64,000 nt of DNA from Isoetes taiwanensis (GCA_021234155.1 JAJEKV010000177.1:370001-434000); one strand, 5' to 3'; shown: positions 27,901 to 38,089, counted from the stretch's first letter. The notes: generated from the letters alone by a model not told the origin. Numbers and translations are program-made.

Positions 27901-28397
27901 ACCTAATGCCAGCGTCACAGTGACCTATCTAGTAGAAGACCTAGATGAAGACAATGAAACAGCATCAGTTATGGAAAATGTTGGGGATCATGCAGCAGTT
28001 CTAGCCCATGTTATAGTTGGGCGTGCAATGGAGCAGAGAGCTGTAGGCCTTTTGAAGGAACCTGTGAAAAAGTACCTTAAAATGGGGACTGACAAAATTT
28101 GGAGCCACTTAGGTATACGATGCGCTTTCTGTTCTGATCGTTTGCAAAGTGTTCTATCTCATATTGTTAAGTTCTCTATGTTTTGTAGAACATGCAGCAA
28201 ATTGTGAAGATGAAGTAGCCTTAATGTTGGAGATAGTTGAAACAATACCAGAGCTTACTAAATCGTACTCTCTCTCTCTCGCTCTCTCATTTCTTTATTA
28301 ATTTCATTTCTCCACCATCTCACAGTACAAGGCCTTTTGCAGTACCCTGGAAAGGATCAGAGCACGTCTCAGCATTTTGAAGTCATCTCCCACATAA
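12342..28397 (+). CDS. Eight-exon gene: GID1-like N-terminal segment plus unrecognised helical protein
   Basis: My splice model joins 12342-12485, 12699-12902, 19203-19303, 19907-19978, 21657-21696, 26687-28112, 28189-28264 and 28343-28397. Every junction has AG/GT borders and matching phase; the total is 2118 bases, 705 residues plus stop. Residues 49 to about 100 resemble the gibberellin receptor GID1 lid. The remainder is mostly helical and leucine-rich with an acidic stretch (EDLDEDNETASVMEN) near residue 590, and I do not recognise it. The largest exon has no ATG at its 5' end, only an acceptor, which supports the upstream exons. The GID1-like exons may instead be a separate relic read through by this model. 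Introns are long and contain transposon debris. Function unknown. Confidence 0.55.
12699..12902 (+). CDS. Exon 2: GID1 N-terminal lid-like segment
   Basis: Reads VVVLLNTWVLISNLKVAYN then LIRRPDGTFNRYLAEYLDRKV. GID1 proteins carry a nearly identical stretch just after their first intron; that region forms the lid closing over bound gibberellin and contacts DELLA proteins. The intron position also matches: GID1 exon 1 typically ends in ...ESK, and the preceding exon here ends in KESK. After about 55 residues the similarity stops (ITPKDGMGRKGLV), before the alpha/beta-hydrolase core, which I do not find downstream. So this is either a fragment of a GID1 gene or a GID1 segment fused to another gene. 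Preceding exon 12342-12485 encodes an unusual 48-residue N terminus. Confidence 0.75.
12903..17604. other. Intronic or intergenic sequence with diverged direct repeats
   Basis: No convincing exon found. A segment at about 15303-15440 (CAGTCAAATTGGCCTAAGTGG...AACTTGGTCTCTAGGATG) recurs diverged at about 16083-16220, and 14870-14950 recurs at about 15220-15300 (CAAAACTTTTGTG..CATGCT). The GC-rich stretch 15640-16110 between them opens several overlapping frames but none has recognisable protein character. I read this as an old unidentified transposon. Confidence 0.5.
17605..18236. mobile_element. Non-autonomous hAT element (MITE) with 8 bp target duplication
   Basis: The element begins CATAGCTCG and ends CGAGCACTG, an imperfect terminal inverted repeat with the CA...TG ends typical of hAT transposons. 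It is flanked on both sides by GTTATGCA (17597-17604 and 18237-18244), an exact 8 bp target-site duplication, the length produced by hAT transposases. Both subterminal regions are rich in the short motif GCATCTAA/TTAGATGC in both orientations, as is usual where hAT transposases bind. The 632 bp interior encodes no transposase. It lies in the long intron 2 of the gene model at 12342-28397. Confidence 0.85.
18237..19202. other. Intronic sequence without recognised features
   Basis: AT-rich sequence before exon 3 of the long gene. No open frame with protein character and no repeat noticed. Confidence 0.4.
20595..20715 (+). pseudogene. LINE C-terminal remnant
   Basis: A short frame reads VEDEHHILITCPEYVAMRDC. 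This resembles the E-x-EHIL-x-x-CP-x-Y zinc-knuckle-like motif found near the C terminus of many plant LINE polyproteins. The frame is short and no reverse transcriptase is found next to it, so it is an isolated fragment inside an intron. Confidence 0.5.
21081..21382. repeat. 151 bp tandem duplication, two copies
   Basis: GAAGTATTATGAAATATATA begins at 21081 and again at 21232. The copies run through ACCATGTGACATCTTGG and TTTTTCAAGATTTTACTT and appear identical, so the duplication is recent. It lies in intron 4 of the long gene, upstream of exon 5. Confidence 0.9.
21925..22080 (-). mobile_element. Non-LTR element 3' end with (CTTT)n tail
   Basis: Read on the minus strand, the sequence ATGGTCTCATAGACCCTTCG then GGTCTTACGTAGACG then TTAATAAATCTTTCTTTC runs into a long CTTT microsatellite (21925-21974). 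A second copy of the same end lies at about 22455-22507 with a tail of only a few units. The shared end plus variable simple-repeat tail is typical of LINE or SINE 3' termini. No coding region is attached to this copy. Confidence 0.6.
22124..22456 (-). CDS. Basic ORF with PIP-box-like motif
   Basis: An open frame encoding about 110 residues and ending NGLSPSNPI-stop. It contains QTEITNFF, which fits the PCNA-interacting PIP-box consensus Q-x-x-h-x-x-a-a, followed by an acidic patch and then a lysine-rich tail (QKRKYPDP, SKKIKRSAAMKHKKSFQKR). A second aromatic motif, GIMKYF, lies near the end. It sits between two copies of a LINE/SINE tail, so it may be a captured 3' exon of a replication or repair gene or part of a retroelement. 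No start codon is certain because the upstream part is repeat sequence. Confidence 0.4.
22530..25200. other. Intron 5 sequence, no recognised exon
   Basis: Several short frames exist on both strands but none shows recognisable protein motifs or splice-consistent links to the flanking exons 21657-21696 and 26687-28112, which join directly in phase 0. Confidence 0.4.
25203..25600. repeat. Diverged direct repeat pair
   Basis: Sequence at 25203-25380 (ACTTTAAGGTGGTCATG...TTGGCCAAACATTTCACATT) recurs in diverged form at about 25437-25600 (ACTTAAGGTCGTTATG...TTGGCTAAACATTTCACATT). Both contain several CTTGGCT motifs. No coding content is seen. This is an old local duplication or two copies of one repeat family. 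Confidence 0.7.
26687..28112 (+). CDS. Main coding exon of the unrecognised gene
   Basis: A 1426-base exon with an AG acceptor (GTTCTAG) before TCA ATC CTG and a donor (TTAG|GTATAC) after. It encodes 475 residues, mostly predicted helix with regular leucines, for example IESLPCLLKFINRKALLS and NKAxLL-like turns, and basic patches such as HSRKRKLHRQ. The frame is open, codon use is even and no frameshift is seen, so the gene looks intact here. Continuing past the donor runs into a stop; splicing to 28189 restores a frame that ends TLERIRARLSILKSSPT. No family assigned; HEAT-like helical repeats are a guess from the leucine pattern. Confidence 0.8.
28266..28290. repeat. (CT)n microsatellite
   Basis: A short CT run immediately after the predicted donor of exon 7 of the long gene; it may act as polypyrimidine sequence in that 78-base intron, whose acceptor is TTTTGCAG at 28342. 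Confidence 0.7.
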
Positions 28398-30374
28398 GGG
28401 AAAGAAATAACAGGAAGTCAAGTTGACACTCTCTGAGAAGTTTGGACATAACTCGTGTCAAAGTTGTCACAGAAAGAAAGTGCCCTAATGTAAAGAAGCC
28501 ACATGAAAACTTAAAATAGTCTAATCTATACATTGTCGTTTGAAATGTATTTCTAAGCATGTATGTTAATTCATATTATAGTTGAGAACCCCATATTTAA
28601 GGGAAAGAATATAGTTGGCTTTTTATTAATAGGGAAAATTATTAGAACATCCTTATTTAGATGCTCCATAGAAAAAGTGCAGGCAGTGGAATAATTGATT
28701 AAGAAGAAGAGAGTCCGAAAAGTGCATGCCCAAGAGACGGGGACTTGTGCCAAACTTGCCAAAGATGGAAGGTAAAGGTTATAAAAGCTGAAGGCACCAG
28801 GAGGCAAAGGAGTTTTTCCTTGTAATTCTGAGCTATCGGAAGAGATGCATGCGAAGCAGAAAAGCATATTCCATAACCATAGAAAAAGCAAGATCGATTA
28901 CACCAATTTCATTCACAACATTCCTTGTAAAACAAAAGGTTTTTTTAGTTTTTAGAGATAGGCTTGGGTAAATAATACAGCTAAAAGATTTATCCACTGA
29001 TGTGTTTGTCTGACAAACTTGAAAGTATCTCTCCTAATATGAGGAATACGTCAAGTAGGGGGTTTACACGCTAATATTAATTATGCCATGCAAACCAGAA
29101 TTGAAGCAGTAATAATAATAAATAACCAATTGTAGTCTTCAAATGGAGCCTAGATCAGTATTACATGGACAGTCTTCTTTGGATTAACAGCCACAAGCTC
29201 TTTCCAATCAGCAAATACTATAGAAATGGAATCCATAATCTTACTGCCGTGTTTATGGTTCTGACCGTTGTTGATTGGTACAGAGAGGATGGGTTCTATG
29301 TTTTTAGAGTTTTCGCTTCACATCCCGGTAGGTTGTGTTAGCATCGAATTGTGACTACCATATGAAAACATGGCAAATGGTTGAGCATGTCTACGTTAAT
29401 AATATTTTCTATACATTTGCTTTTAATTTGCTACGCAATTGTTGTTGAAACTATGAGATCTGAAATATTCCATTTCTTGACTTTATGTTCAATTCGCAAC
29501 TTGTAATTTTGCTTATTGCTTGTTGGTCTTTATCGTTTTATACTCAGCTGTATTTCCTTCCAATGACCATGACCACAAGGGCATAATTCTGGCGTGCCTA
29601 ATTCCATATTCTATTCTATTATCACGAGTCACGACCATGTACTCTAAGCCTTGTAATAGAGAGTAATATTTTATAATGATATGCTCATAGACATTCCATG
29701 TCCAGTTAAAGGTTAAATAACAATTTCTAGATCTTCGTCAAACAAGCTTCAAAATCTTTTCACGAAACAAGAATAGAATTAACCTTACCTTCACTTTCCC
29801 TGTCCATAACTACCCCCCAAAATTCCAGAAACCAAGAGGCAATCAATTAAACAAAATGGCCACAAGGCTAAATTTTGGTGCTTCGGGTACATAAAATTTT
29901 GAGTTCTATAATTGTGCAACGCAGGACATTGTTTAGACTCACGCTTTAACTTTTTAAAAGTGGAATGCTAACTTATTATTATCTAACTTATTATTAATCA
30001 TGTATCTGGGGCAATTCGTTAGCAAGACAGCAGGTTTTGCTAAACATATCTGGAGATCTGATAGGACGTTAATCAGCTTGCTCTTATTTATATGCAACAT
30101 CAATGAACACCTAAATCTTAGCAGTTACTGTCCTGGATTTGTTATCCTTAAAAAATAGTTATTATCTTTCCCGTATATAAAAACCAGAGGTCAATCTTGT
30201 ATAGGTCAATCTTGTATATAAAACCGACCACCCATATTTGTCCAAATTGAAATTGACCCATAACATATACATTTGACATTTTATTTTACAATATACAAAA
30301 CTAATTTGTAATAAAAAATGATACAATGTATCATGTTGTTATGGTTTATAATATATTGAGCATATTAGTCTCAC
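28398..30374. other. Intergenic region between convergent genes
   Basis: Lies between the stop of the plus-strand helical-protein gene and the stop of the minus-strand annexin. It presumably contains both 3' untranslated regions. AT-rich, with no convincing coding frame or repeat. Confidence 0.4.
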
Positions 30375-33300
30375 CTACCAACCACCAATAAGGGTCAAGA
30401 GGAAGTGCTTGTAATCGCCTGATGCATCACCTGAGATCATGGACTCTAGTGTTTTTTTGTATTTGTTGAAGAACTCTGCTTTTATATATTGCATGTCAAT
30501 TTTGGCTCTTGTTACCACGACCCTTATCAAAGTAGAATCATCTGTCCCTATACCTTTCATTGATTTATGCAAGACCTAATCAACAAGATCCTTTTATTAG
30601 AAAAAATAGGTGTATTTAACAAGTATCGATCTCATAATTCAATACAGAACGGGAAACTTTTTTTGTTCACTAATGGTTTAAGATATTCCAATAATAGTCC
30701 CTATTACTATGTCTGCAAAAATTGCTTCAGAAAATGATCAATTCTAGGTTTTTTTTTGGCTGTTGCAGTTCCAAACCCAAATGTGACTCTTGTTCTTTGC
30801 ATATGAGTAATAGAAGCTGTAATTGTTCTTTGCACAAATATTACAGATAAGCCACCACATTACAGACAATGCTCATGGGTCCATGCAGAAATTCTGCATC
30901 TGGGCTGCCCCTACATGAACTGTCTTCTCAGTACGAGGTGCTGCTCTGTACAGCCCCATTTCTGGATTAAGCCCTCTTACACCAAGCTGGATATACTTAA
31001 CAAATTGCAGCCTTCCCATCTGCTGGCATCAATTATTCAGGCTGCCCCTACATGAACTGCACTTATCTTATTGAATAAGAACTGTCTTCTCAGTATGAGG
31101 TGCTGCTCTGTACAGCCCCGTTCCTGGATTAAGCCTTCTTACACCAAGCTGGATATAGTTACCAAATTGCAGCCTTCCCATCTGCTGGCATCAATTATTC
31201 GAAATTTGCTGCATGATAAGCTGCATGCTTGGGTTGACTAACTAGTGCTAGAAACAAAGTAAGACATCAAAGAAAACATAAAATGCCAAATTTGTGACTA
31301 ACTACTTTAATGGAACCCTTTCCCACAAAATCTACTTTGCTTCCCTCAGGCTGAATTTGTTGTAAGGGAAAAACAAATCAAATTTTATCTTCTTCCATGT
31401 TCAATCTGCTTAAATCAACAAGCCGACACTTTTTACTCAGCCGCCTCTCAATAGGGCTCTGAGGAGGAAAACTTACACGAAACCATCAGCCCCGAAGTAG
31501 ACACGTTATCTCTAAGTTAGCTCCTACCCAAGCACTCCTATTCTCCTTATTTGAAACTATGTGGGAATTAGATGCATAAAGCCAAAAAGTTAAGAGACAA
31601 AACCTTTGCAAAATACGTTGCAGGATTGTAGGCACTCTTTGCAATGATTAAAAGGGCATCTTTGAAATCTCCAGATGTTTCCCCTTTTATTGCCTGTCAA
31701 ACAAAATTGGAATGGATGTGAGAAGGGGGAAAATATCAATGAAGTCTTGTGGAACTCGCAATTATACCTTTGGCATGGCACATAATACTGTGCACTATTG
31801 TGCACATACGACAGTTCCTTGACTCTTTAGGATGTATAAACTAACGATGTTCCAGAAGATGCATCGTTTTGCAGTAAAATTTGAAGTAACTTAAGAAAAA
31901 TAGCTTTGTTGTGGTGGTTTAAGGTCAGAATCCTAAATGTTTGTTTGAAACGATGGTATTACCTTCTCTATATCATGCCTGTATAATCTCAAATAAGCTT
32001 CAAATGTGGCGCGTAATTGGGCAGCGCTCCTTGTACTAAAAATTCTTATAAATGTAGATTCATCAGTCCCAAGCCTGCCCTCGCCTTCCCTATAAAGCTC
32101 TTTTGCATCGGATTGAGCAAGGTGCATATCCACTTCATAGCCTTCTGGTCGGCAACCACTTCCATAAGCAAGAAGTATCTGAAATAAATATCAAGTTAGT
32201 AATCATATGCATTTCAAGCCACATGTACATTTAGGGGATGAGGCGTCCAGTTCAAAGTGATTGAGGTACAGAACACAAAATGAAAAAAAGCCTTGATTGC
32301 AAGTGAAGAGTATACTAGTTTAAACGTAATGAGACCTTTCTGTAATCGCCGCTAGTATCTGAGTGAATGTCTTCATCGAGAGACCTGTGAAACTTTGCAT
32401 GATATGCTTGCCTAATCTGATGAAGCTGAGATAGAGTGCGCGAGCAAAGAATTTCAATCAATGTTTTATCTTTTGTCCCCAGTCCTTGCAATGCATCTCG
32501 AATAAGCACTGCATCACGCTCTGCCGGATCCGACATCCATAAAAGAACTGCTTTCTTTGATCCAAAAGATAGCATATTAATATTACATACAAACGAACGA
32601 GCGTAAGTGCTCAGTTTCTTTCAAAAGTGGCACCAGAAACTTGTAGGAATTATTACCTCAAGATTTCCTTGGAGCTCCTTTTCCAGCCTATGAAGCAAGT
32701 TTTCCCCATACATATTCTTGTAGGAAACACTAATTCTCTTCGTTGTACTGCATTCCTTCGGCCTAGTATTTCTATCACTTTTTTTGCATTACAACCAAAA
32801 CCTACAGAACCAACTTAAAAACAATTGAGTGCATTCTGGATGTAAAACATTTGGTTCTTGCAAATGAAATTACAACAAAAACAATGATATAAATACTCAG
32901 CTATTAACTGTCATATTTGTTGATAAAAATTAAGGTTTTAAGTTTAACACTAATCAGCAGATGTCAGAATAAGTGAGACCCACCTTATTTATAGGCTAAT
33001 GTTAAATTTGCTACTAGCAATACAAGGGATGGAAAGGTGTAGCAAAGCCATAATATAAATGAAAGGAAACTAAATGTTTATTACTATTTGTTCTGCTATA
33101 TTCTTCTTGAACTCCTCTCTTCTTTTCGGCACTGTATATATGGACGTCCCTATGGCTTTAGCAGGTTTTGGCACATAGTTCCGCCTTCCTTTTAACGCAT
33201 ATTGAGCCTAACAGAAGAGAAAGCAGGCTTTCTGGACTGGTGCTTTGGCTTGGAACGTTTTAGAAACACAAATTCAGGTAGTGAAATATTCAGGGTGAAA

Positions 33301-33527
33301 ATAAACATTTCTGAATTTTTGCATGTGAACAAAACAAAACTAATTGTAAGTTATTAGCTAAGAAAATGCAGAAATCAAGTAAGATATTGCTGCTATAACA
33401 AATCTCAGGGAGACAATTGAGACAACCGGAAGAATGCAGGAGAGAACCAACCTTTCATGGCATGGTGCAAAGCAAAGCAGTCCTGATCCACAGTGGGCAT
33501 AGCTGGGGGAGGCACAATGGTAGACAT
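30375..33527 (-). CDS. Annexin, six exons, frameshift in exon 2
   Basis: Exons on the minus strand: 33452-33527, 32657-32801, 32336-32554, 31963-32178, 31604-31693 and 30375-30575. Annexins bind acidic membrane phospholipids in a calcium-dependent way. All four repeats are visible: GFGCNAKKVIEILGRRNAVQ (repeat 1, calcium loop degenerate), GLGTKDKTLIEILCSRT (2), GRLGTDESTFIRIFSTRS (3) and GIGTDDSTLIRVVVTRA (4). The protein starts MSTIVPPPAMPTVDQDC and ends LLTLIGGW; length would be about 315 residues, normal for plants. All junctions keep phase except that exon 2 has 143 coding bases where 144 are expected: the frame changes between NAVQRR and ISVSYKNMYGENLL, consistent with one lost base in the GAAGAGAA tract near 32725. 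So it is a recent pseudogene or a sequence error. Confidence 0.9.
30898..31201. repeat. Tandem duplication in an annexin intron
   Basis: GGCTGCCCCTACATGAACTG...CTGGCATCAATTATTC at 30901-31037 is repeated at 31040-31201 with an extra 23 or so bases (ACTTATCTTATTGAATAAG-like) near its start. It lies between annexin exons 5 and 6. Confidence 0.85.
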
Positions 33528-34430
33528 TATCTTCTTCTTCTTCCAAAGGAGGTTAGCATAGAATTGTGCTCTGAGTTGGGAGTTTTGGAGTGCTCCGCTA
33601 CACTCTAAAACAACAGGAATGCGACAGGCAACAGGTGGATCTTATCACGCGACCATTTTTTGAGTGCTAATGGGCCCCTAGCAAATAACTGGGTGTGAAA
33701 CTTGAAGTTTTTAGGCACATGCATTTATCACGTTTATTAATTCCTCTCTCAATGGGAAATCGGGATAACTCGTATGGAGGGAGGCAAATGGATTATCATG
33801 TGTATTGATTAGGGGAGGGTGTCGTCGAAGCACCCACTTAAGAAATTCAATTGAATTTTATCGTTCATTGAGACAAGAGACCTATACTCTACTCATCTCC
33901 CCTAGAGAACCTCGGCGATGTTGGGTATAGAATCCACAGGAAGTAAGGGAAAAAACTATGTTATATCAAGAGACCTATACTCATCTTCCCTAGAGAACCT
34001 TGGCGATGTTGGGTATGGAATCCACAGGAAGTAAGGGAAAATATTATGTTATGAATGGCTTATTTTTTTTAAGTCTCTTATTCGAATATATATTTAAAAA
34101 AGGACATGCTCCCAATAAAGTCTTGAGATCTTAGTTGTTGAAAATGATTATGGGCATCTACCATCGGGTGGGAGACGTGGGCGGGTGCAAGTCCCACCAA
34201 CCATGCCTTCAATAAAAAAAGAAAAAAAAGAAAATGATTATGGGCACACAATTATTACAACCTTGGAAGCATATAAAATGATTTCATTTGCATGCGCATC
34301 TATACTTTTTGACGTACTATTATTTACTCTGCTCCAATAAGGAAGCGTATCAACAGTGGACCACTTAAGAATCGTGGACAAGAAAGCGTTACAAAGCACG
34401 AGGGGCAGACTGTGAGGTGGCGAGAGATGA
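33528..34430. other. Annexin upstream region with a local duplication
   Basis: Probable annexin promoter and 5' leader. A segment starting AGAGACCTATACTC near 33875, containing GATGTTGGGTAT and CCACAGGAAGTAAGGGAAAA, is repeated at about 33968-34050 (period about 92 bases). Around 34170-34203 the sequence GGGTGCAAGTCCCACC looks like a weak Pol III B box, without an A box, and is followed by an A-rich run. The mitochondrial block starts just beyond. Confidence 0.6.
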
Positions 34431-34469
34431 ATGAGGTGCGGCTGTCATGCCCCGCTTAGCTTATGGGTG

Positions 34470-34770
34470 ATCGGAACCGGGCGGAAACACACACGGGGAC
34501 AGACAAGCGACGACATCTCTCAGGCGACACTCCTGTAGGCAAGACGACCGGCGAGGTCCAGCATCCATCTGGAAGTCATAAGGCCCATAGTACCCGAAAG
34601 TGGGAAAGGGTCGAGGTATTCTCTATTTCCTCTTCATCAAGAAGCAACATCCGGCCCGAACGAAGAAGTAGCGTTAGTGAGCCGTGTAACGGGCAACTAC
34701 CTCGCACGGTTCGGGGGGCACTACTAACCAACCCAAAACGGGCGTCGTCGTCTCGACCCTATCCCTTCTG
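34470..34770 (+). ncRNA. Group II intron 3' portion (domains V and VI)
   Basis: GAGCCGTGTAACGGGC...CTCGCACGGTTCGGGGGGC at 34679-34720 forms the conserved domain V hairpin of organellar group II introns, including the AGCCGT and ACGGTTCG strands. Domain VI-like sequence (ACCAACCCAAAACGG) and an intron end near CGACCCTAT follow. The downstream exon opens for about 90 codons (ending IEWYGL-stop near 35042) but I could not assign it to a mitochondrial gene. The 5' part of the intron is missing or not recognised. Confidence 0.7.
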
Positions 34771-35029
34771 ATGATGCCAGAAGTCGTTCTGATACAAGAC
34801 CCCATTCCGTTCCCACTCCATCTATTACATCCGATCCGGAAGTCACCCCTTCATTTCCCTGGGCCATTTCTCCTAACAGGATTGGGTTTCGGGGGTTCCG
34901 GTCCATGATGGTATCTCCATCGATTTCAACGATTGGATCTATATATGAATGGACAAAGGGCGCTTCGGATTGGGAGCAAAGAACGACTGGAGAAAGAAAT
35001 CTTAGTCATTTTGGTGAAGCGTATATAGA

Positions 35030-35860
35030 ATGGTATGGTTTATGATTGTACCCGTCTTGACGTTAAAAAAACCGATCATCATTCGCCAAGATCTAAAACT
35101 TGTCGCTGAATCGAAGAAAATGTTCGGGTTTGGCAGAAACCGACCGAGAAACAGAAACACGTTATTTCGGAGCTTCGGAGAAAGAGGGAAAAACAATCCT
35201 ACTTCTCCGTACAATTACGGACTATATAAAGGTTGCCTCCTTTTCATGGAAAATCACCTCCTCGGAAGGCTAAAAAACACACTCATCCAAATAAAAGAAA
35301 GAGTTTGCCATATTATCCAGAAAAAAGATCAGACGTTATTCTGGTTCGTATTCATTCCTGTTCAACCATCTGTGGAGCAAGGTAGCCAACAAGTCATAAA
35401 AAGATTTGTGCCAATCCCGAGACGGTCAATACTCATGGTTTTTGAGCACCCAATGGTGATCCTACACCTATCGTTGAAGAGAATCCCTTTCCGTTTGACA
35501 TAAGAGAAAAGATGAAAACTAACCCGATATGTGAAATACCTACTTATAAACCACCCTATGGTAGGTCTAATTCCAAGGAAAAAATAGAGATATCCAACAG
35601 AAGACTTTCTCTTTAAGGAAAGGGAGGGGAAACGACATTAGAGGATAGGCTAATGAAACCAAAAATTCTTCATTCAGAGGTCAATTATAGAACACCAAAG
35701 GCTGTGGTCTCGTATGAACCTCACGAAACACCATCTCCCTATAAGGGATTTCCTGAGGAAGAAGATCCGGACCAAGGAAAAAAAGCCATAGCTATATGAG
35801 TATCGAGGACAAAGACTTTTTCTCGCAGGTGTGCTGTTTTCCGTTCTTTGTACTTTGTTT
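35030..35860 (+). other. Mitochondrial-type sequence with unassigned ORF
   Basis: An open frame of about 157 codons (35030-35503) contains FGRNRPRNRNTLFRSFGERG and FIPVQPSVEQGSQQVIKRF. I do not recognise it; mitochondrial genomes often contain unconserved chimeric ORFs. Downstream at 35829-35950 a pair of inverted repeats (GTGTGCTG/CAGCACAC and GTTAATCAC/GTGATTAAC) could form a terminator-like or processing hairpin. Confidence 0.35.
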
Positions 35861-36033
35861 TGCCCTGTTTGAGTTAATCACCATACGTGTCGTGTGATTA
35901 ACCGGGGAAAGACCAAGAGAAAGAAAAGAAGAGGTGTAAGCAGCACACGAATTAATTAATTAAACCTTACTTATGCTTATGTGTTCGCTTGCTTGATATT
36001 TCAGATGGTGGGGTGGAATCGGTGCGGTGAGTG

Positions 36034-36105
36034 GTCGGAATAGTTTAGTCGGTTAGAACAGCGGAATCACAATTCGCGCGCGGGGGTTCAAATCCCTCCT
36101 CCGAT
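36034..36105 (+). tRNA. Mitochondrial tRNA-like sequence, anticodon CAC
   Basis: A 72-base cloverleaf: acceptor GTCGGAA/CTCCGAT (one mismatch, one wobble), D arm TAGTTTAGTCGGTTAGAAC, anticodon stem GCGGA/TTCGC with loop ATCACAA, and T arm GGGGG-TTCAAAT-CCCTC. As written the anticodon at 36068-36070 is CAC (Val). A single C-to-T change would make CAT (Met or modified Ile), which may be the ancestral or edited identity. Species identity is therefore uncertain. Confidence 0.6.
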
Positions 36106-37004
36106 ACGATACGTACGATAGAGGCTATCACGTCTCCTTCTTTGAATGACAGCCAGATGGATCATGTCATGCATGACTTAGAATTGAATTAGGTGTGGCG
36201 TAAGACGAGAGCCGGAGGCGATTTCGGGGAGGACAAAACAACCATTGTTTAAAGCAGTTGTGTTGTTGGGGGACTACCTTCTTACCTTTTGGCCTACTGA
36301 AACAGAATGCTAGCTCTCCGGAGCGGAGCGAAGGCACGATCCACCTTCCGCGTTATGTTGAAAGGATTTTAAGTTAAGTTCTTTGGAAGGTCAGGTCCCA
36401 CGCACCTGAATGACATGGTGCGTGCTCATTTCATTCATAACTCTTCACTTCCAAACACCCAATCCGGCACATGCATGCCATAACTGAGAGTAAAGTGGAT
36501 CGGGAGTTGTAGGAGAAATGAGATGGTTTGATATTGATATTGATTTTACAGGTGATCAGAAAGGATTTTCAGTCCTTTGGCAATCTGATTACTCTGATTT
36601 GGAACAAGAAGACCTACAAGATAAGTCCTTTGCCAAGCCAGCCTTCTGTAGTTCTCGAGCAACTTAGCCGACTACAGCACGGGTGAACCTATAGCTATAG
36701 CCAAACCTTGTTTCTCTTCTATTCTATTATGTACAAATCGTGCACAAAAGCAATGCAATCCTTTGTGCATGTCCTCTCTCTCTCTCCATGTCTCCCGAAA
36801 TCTTTCAGTACATATGGCGTAAGACGATTTCACATATCGAGGTCGGGATGGGATCGGGTGTTTTCACGTCTTACCGGCTGCTTGCTGTGTTCAGTGACTT
36901 ACTTGATTAAGCCATTCTCTATCCATTCTTATTCTCTTTTGTTCGCGCATCGATTCCGTTTCTTTTGCCATCGATATGGATTGGATATGCAAATAAAGAA
37001 ATGA

Positions 37005-37031
37005 GGATCTAACCAACTGGGCTATCCACCC
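37005..37031 (-). pseudogene. Truncated tRNA (D-arm fragment)
   Basis: The minus strand reads GGTGGATAGCCCAGTTGGTT, the 5' acceptor end and D arm of a tRNA resembling the trnF copies at 38753 and 40853, but no anticodon or T arm follows. It is a broken tRNA inside the mitochondrial block. Confidence 0.5.
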
Positions 37032-37104
37032 AAGAAAGTGAAGAGACGCATGCATGCCATCCATGTTGGTTGTATGTAGACTCAGCATCCAGGTTAGAAT
37101 GGCT

Positions 37105-37175
37105 GGCTAAGTAACATAATGGCAATGTATTGGATTGCAAACCCTAGAAAGATGGTCCGAATCTGCTCTCAGCCT
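37105..37175 (+). tRNA. trnC: trnC-GCA, mitochondrial
   Basis: GGCTAAGTAACATAATGGCA opens a cloverleaf closely matching the native plant mitochondrial tRNA-Cys. The anticodon loop contains TTGCAAA (anticodon GCA), and the acceptor GGCTAAG pairs with CTCAGCC with one mismatch. Several transitions from the usual sequence suggest decay after transfer. Confidence 0.8.
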
Positions 37176-37418
37176 ATAGAAAAACCTGTGTTGACCGGGC
37201 GCTCATTCACAAGTAGCTAAGCGATAGCGATCAAAAAACTCTAATTTATACGGATCTAGTCAAATATTCAACATTCCCTATGATACTTTATCTTTTAGGT
37301 CTTTGGGGGATTTTCTCAAATAGAAAAAACATTCTCATTTTGTTAATGCCAATTGAGTCAATGTTATTCGCTGTCAATTCTAGCCTAGCCTAACAAAGCA
37401 TTCCTGATTACTTTGCTT

Positions 37419-37510
37419 TGTAAGACTATCATGATTACCTTGTAAGACTCTCATGATTACCTTGTAAGACTCTCATGATTACCTTGTAAGACAATCATGA
37501 TGACCTGTAA
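37419..37510. repeat. 22-base tandem repeats, left arm
   Basis: About four copies of TGTAAGACTCTCATGATTACC T, the first and last slightly diverged. The mirror array in the right arm is at about 42637-42730. Such short tandem arrays are common in plant mitochondrial intergenic DNA. Confidence 0.85.
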
Positions 37511-38089
37511 GACCCGGACTGAGCCAAGCCAGGTCAACTGGACTTGGACTCCTTCATGAATTGCTAGACGGGATGGTCTGAACCTGCGCCGCATGCATGT
37601 CATGTGCAGCAGCAGCAAGAACGCTTGCTGGACACCGCCTAACTCCTATTCTTCCCCACGAATAAATGGAGACGGCGTACTCTCAGAGATAGTATGGTAA
37701 CTTCGAATCTTTCTTTTCGAGAAGGATAATCAACTCCGCGAATATCGATCGAAACTTGAAAACGTGTATTGGTATGATATTTCGAAGGCCGTGATGATTG
37801 GAATGGGTAGTCCGGATTGGTATATAATAGATTCTCTCTCTTCGATGTTTAACATTAATTTATCCGTTTAGGTATAGCTGTCAGAGATTTTAAAAACAAT
37901 TGGTTCGTTCCGGTTCTTTTCCTTCCCATCATTATCACCCCCACGTAGGAGTCGAGCAGCCTTGCAATCTCTTCAATTCTTATATTATATACCAATATCG
38001 ATCCTTTTTCTCTCTCTGCCTTCTATGTATGCATGGAAGAGCCAGTCCAGTCGATGCGATCACTTCTTTCAAGGTTACTTCGCCCTGAT

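Noticed and set aside
33083-33210. Open minus-strand segment AQYALKGRRNYVPKPAKAIG... with splice-like borders in annexin intron 1
   Set aside because: Phase does not fit between exon 1 (phase 1) and exon 2 (phase 1), and no annexin has such sequence here; left as a possible unrelated exon.
34153-34203. Possible SINE with B-box-like GGGTGCAAGTCCC
   Set aside because: No A box and no tRNA-like fold; only a weak match.
34780-35042. Assignment of the exon after the group II intron to ccmFc, nad or cox2
   Set aside because: The predicted residues do not match what I know of these proteins; left unassigned.
37419-37510. Regularly spaced short repeats that could suggest a CRISPR-like array
   Set aside because: Repeats are directly adjacent without unique spacers and lie in mitochondrial-type plant DNA.
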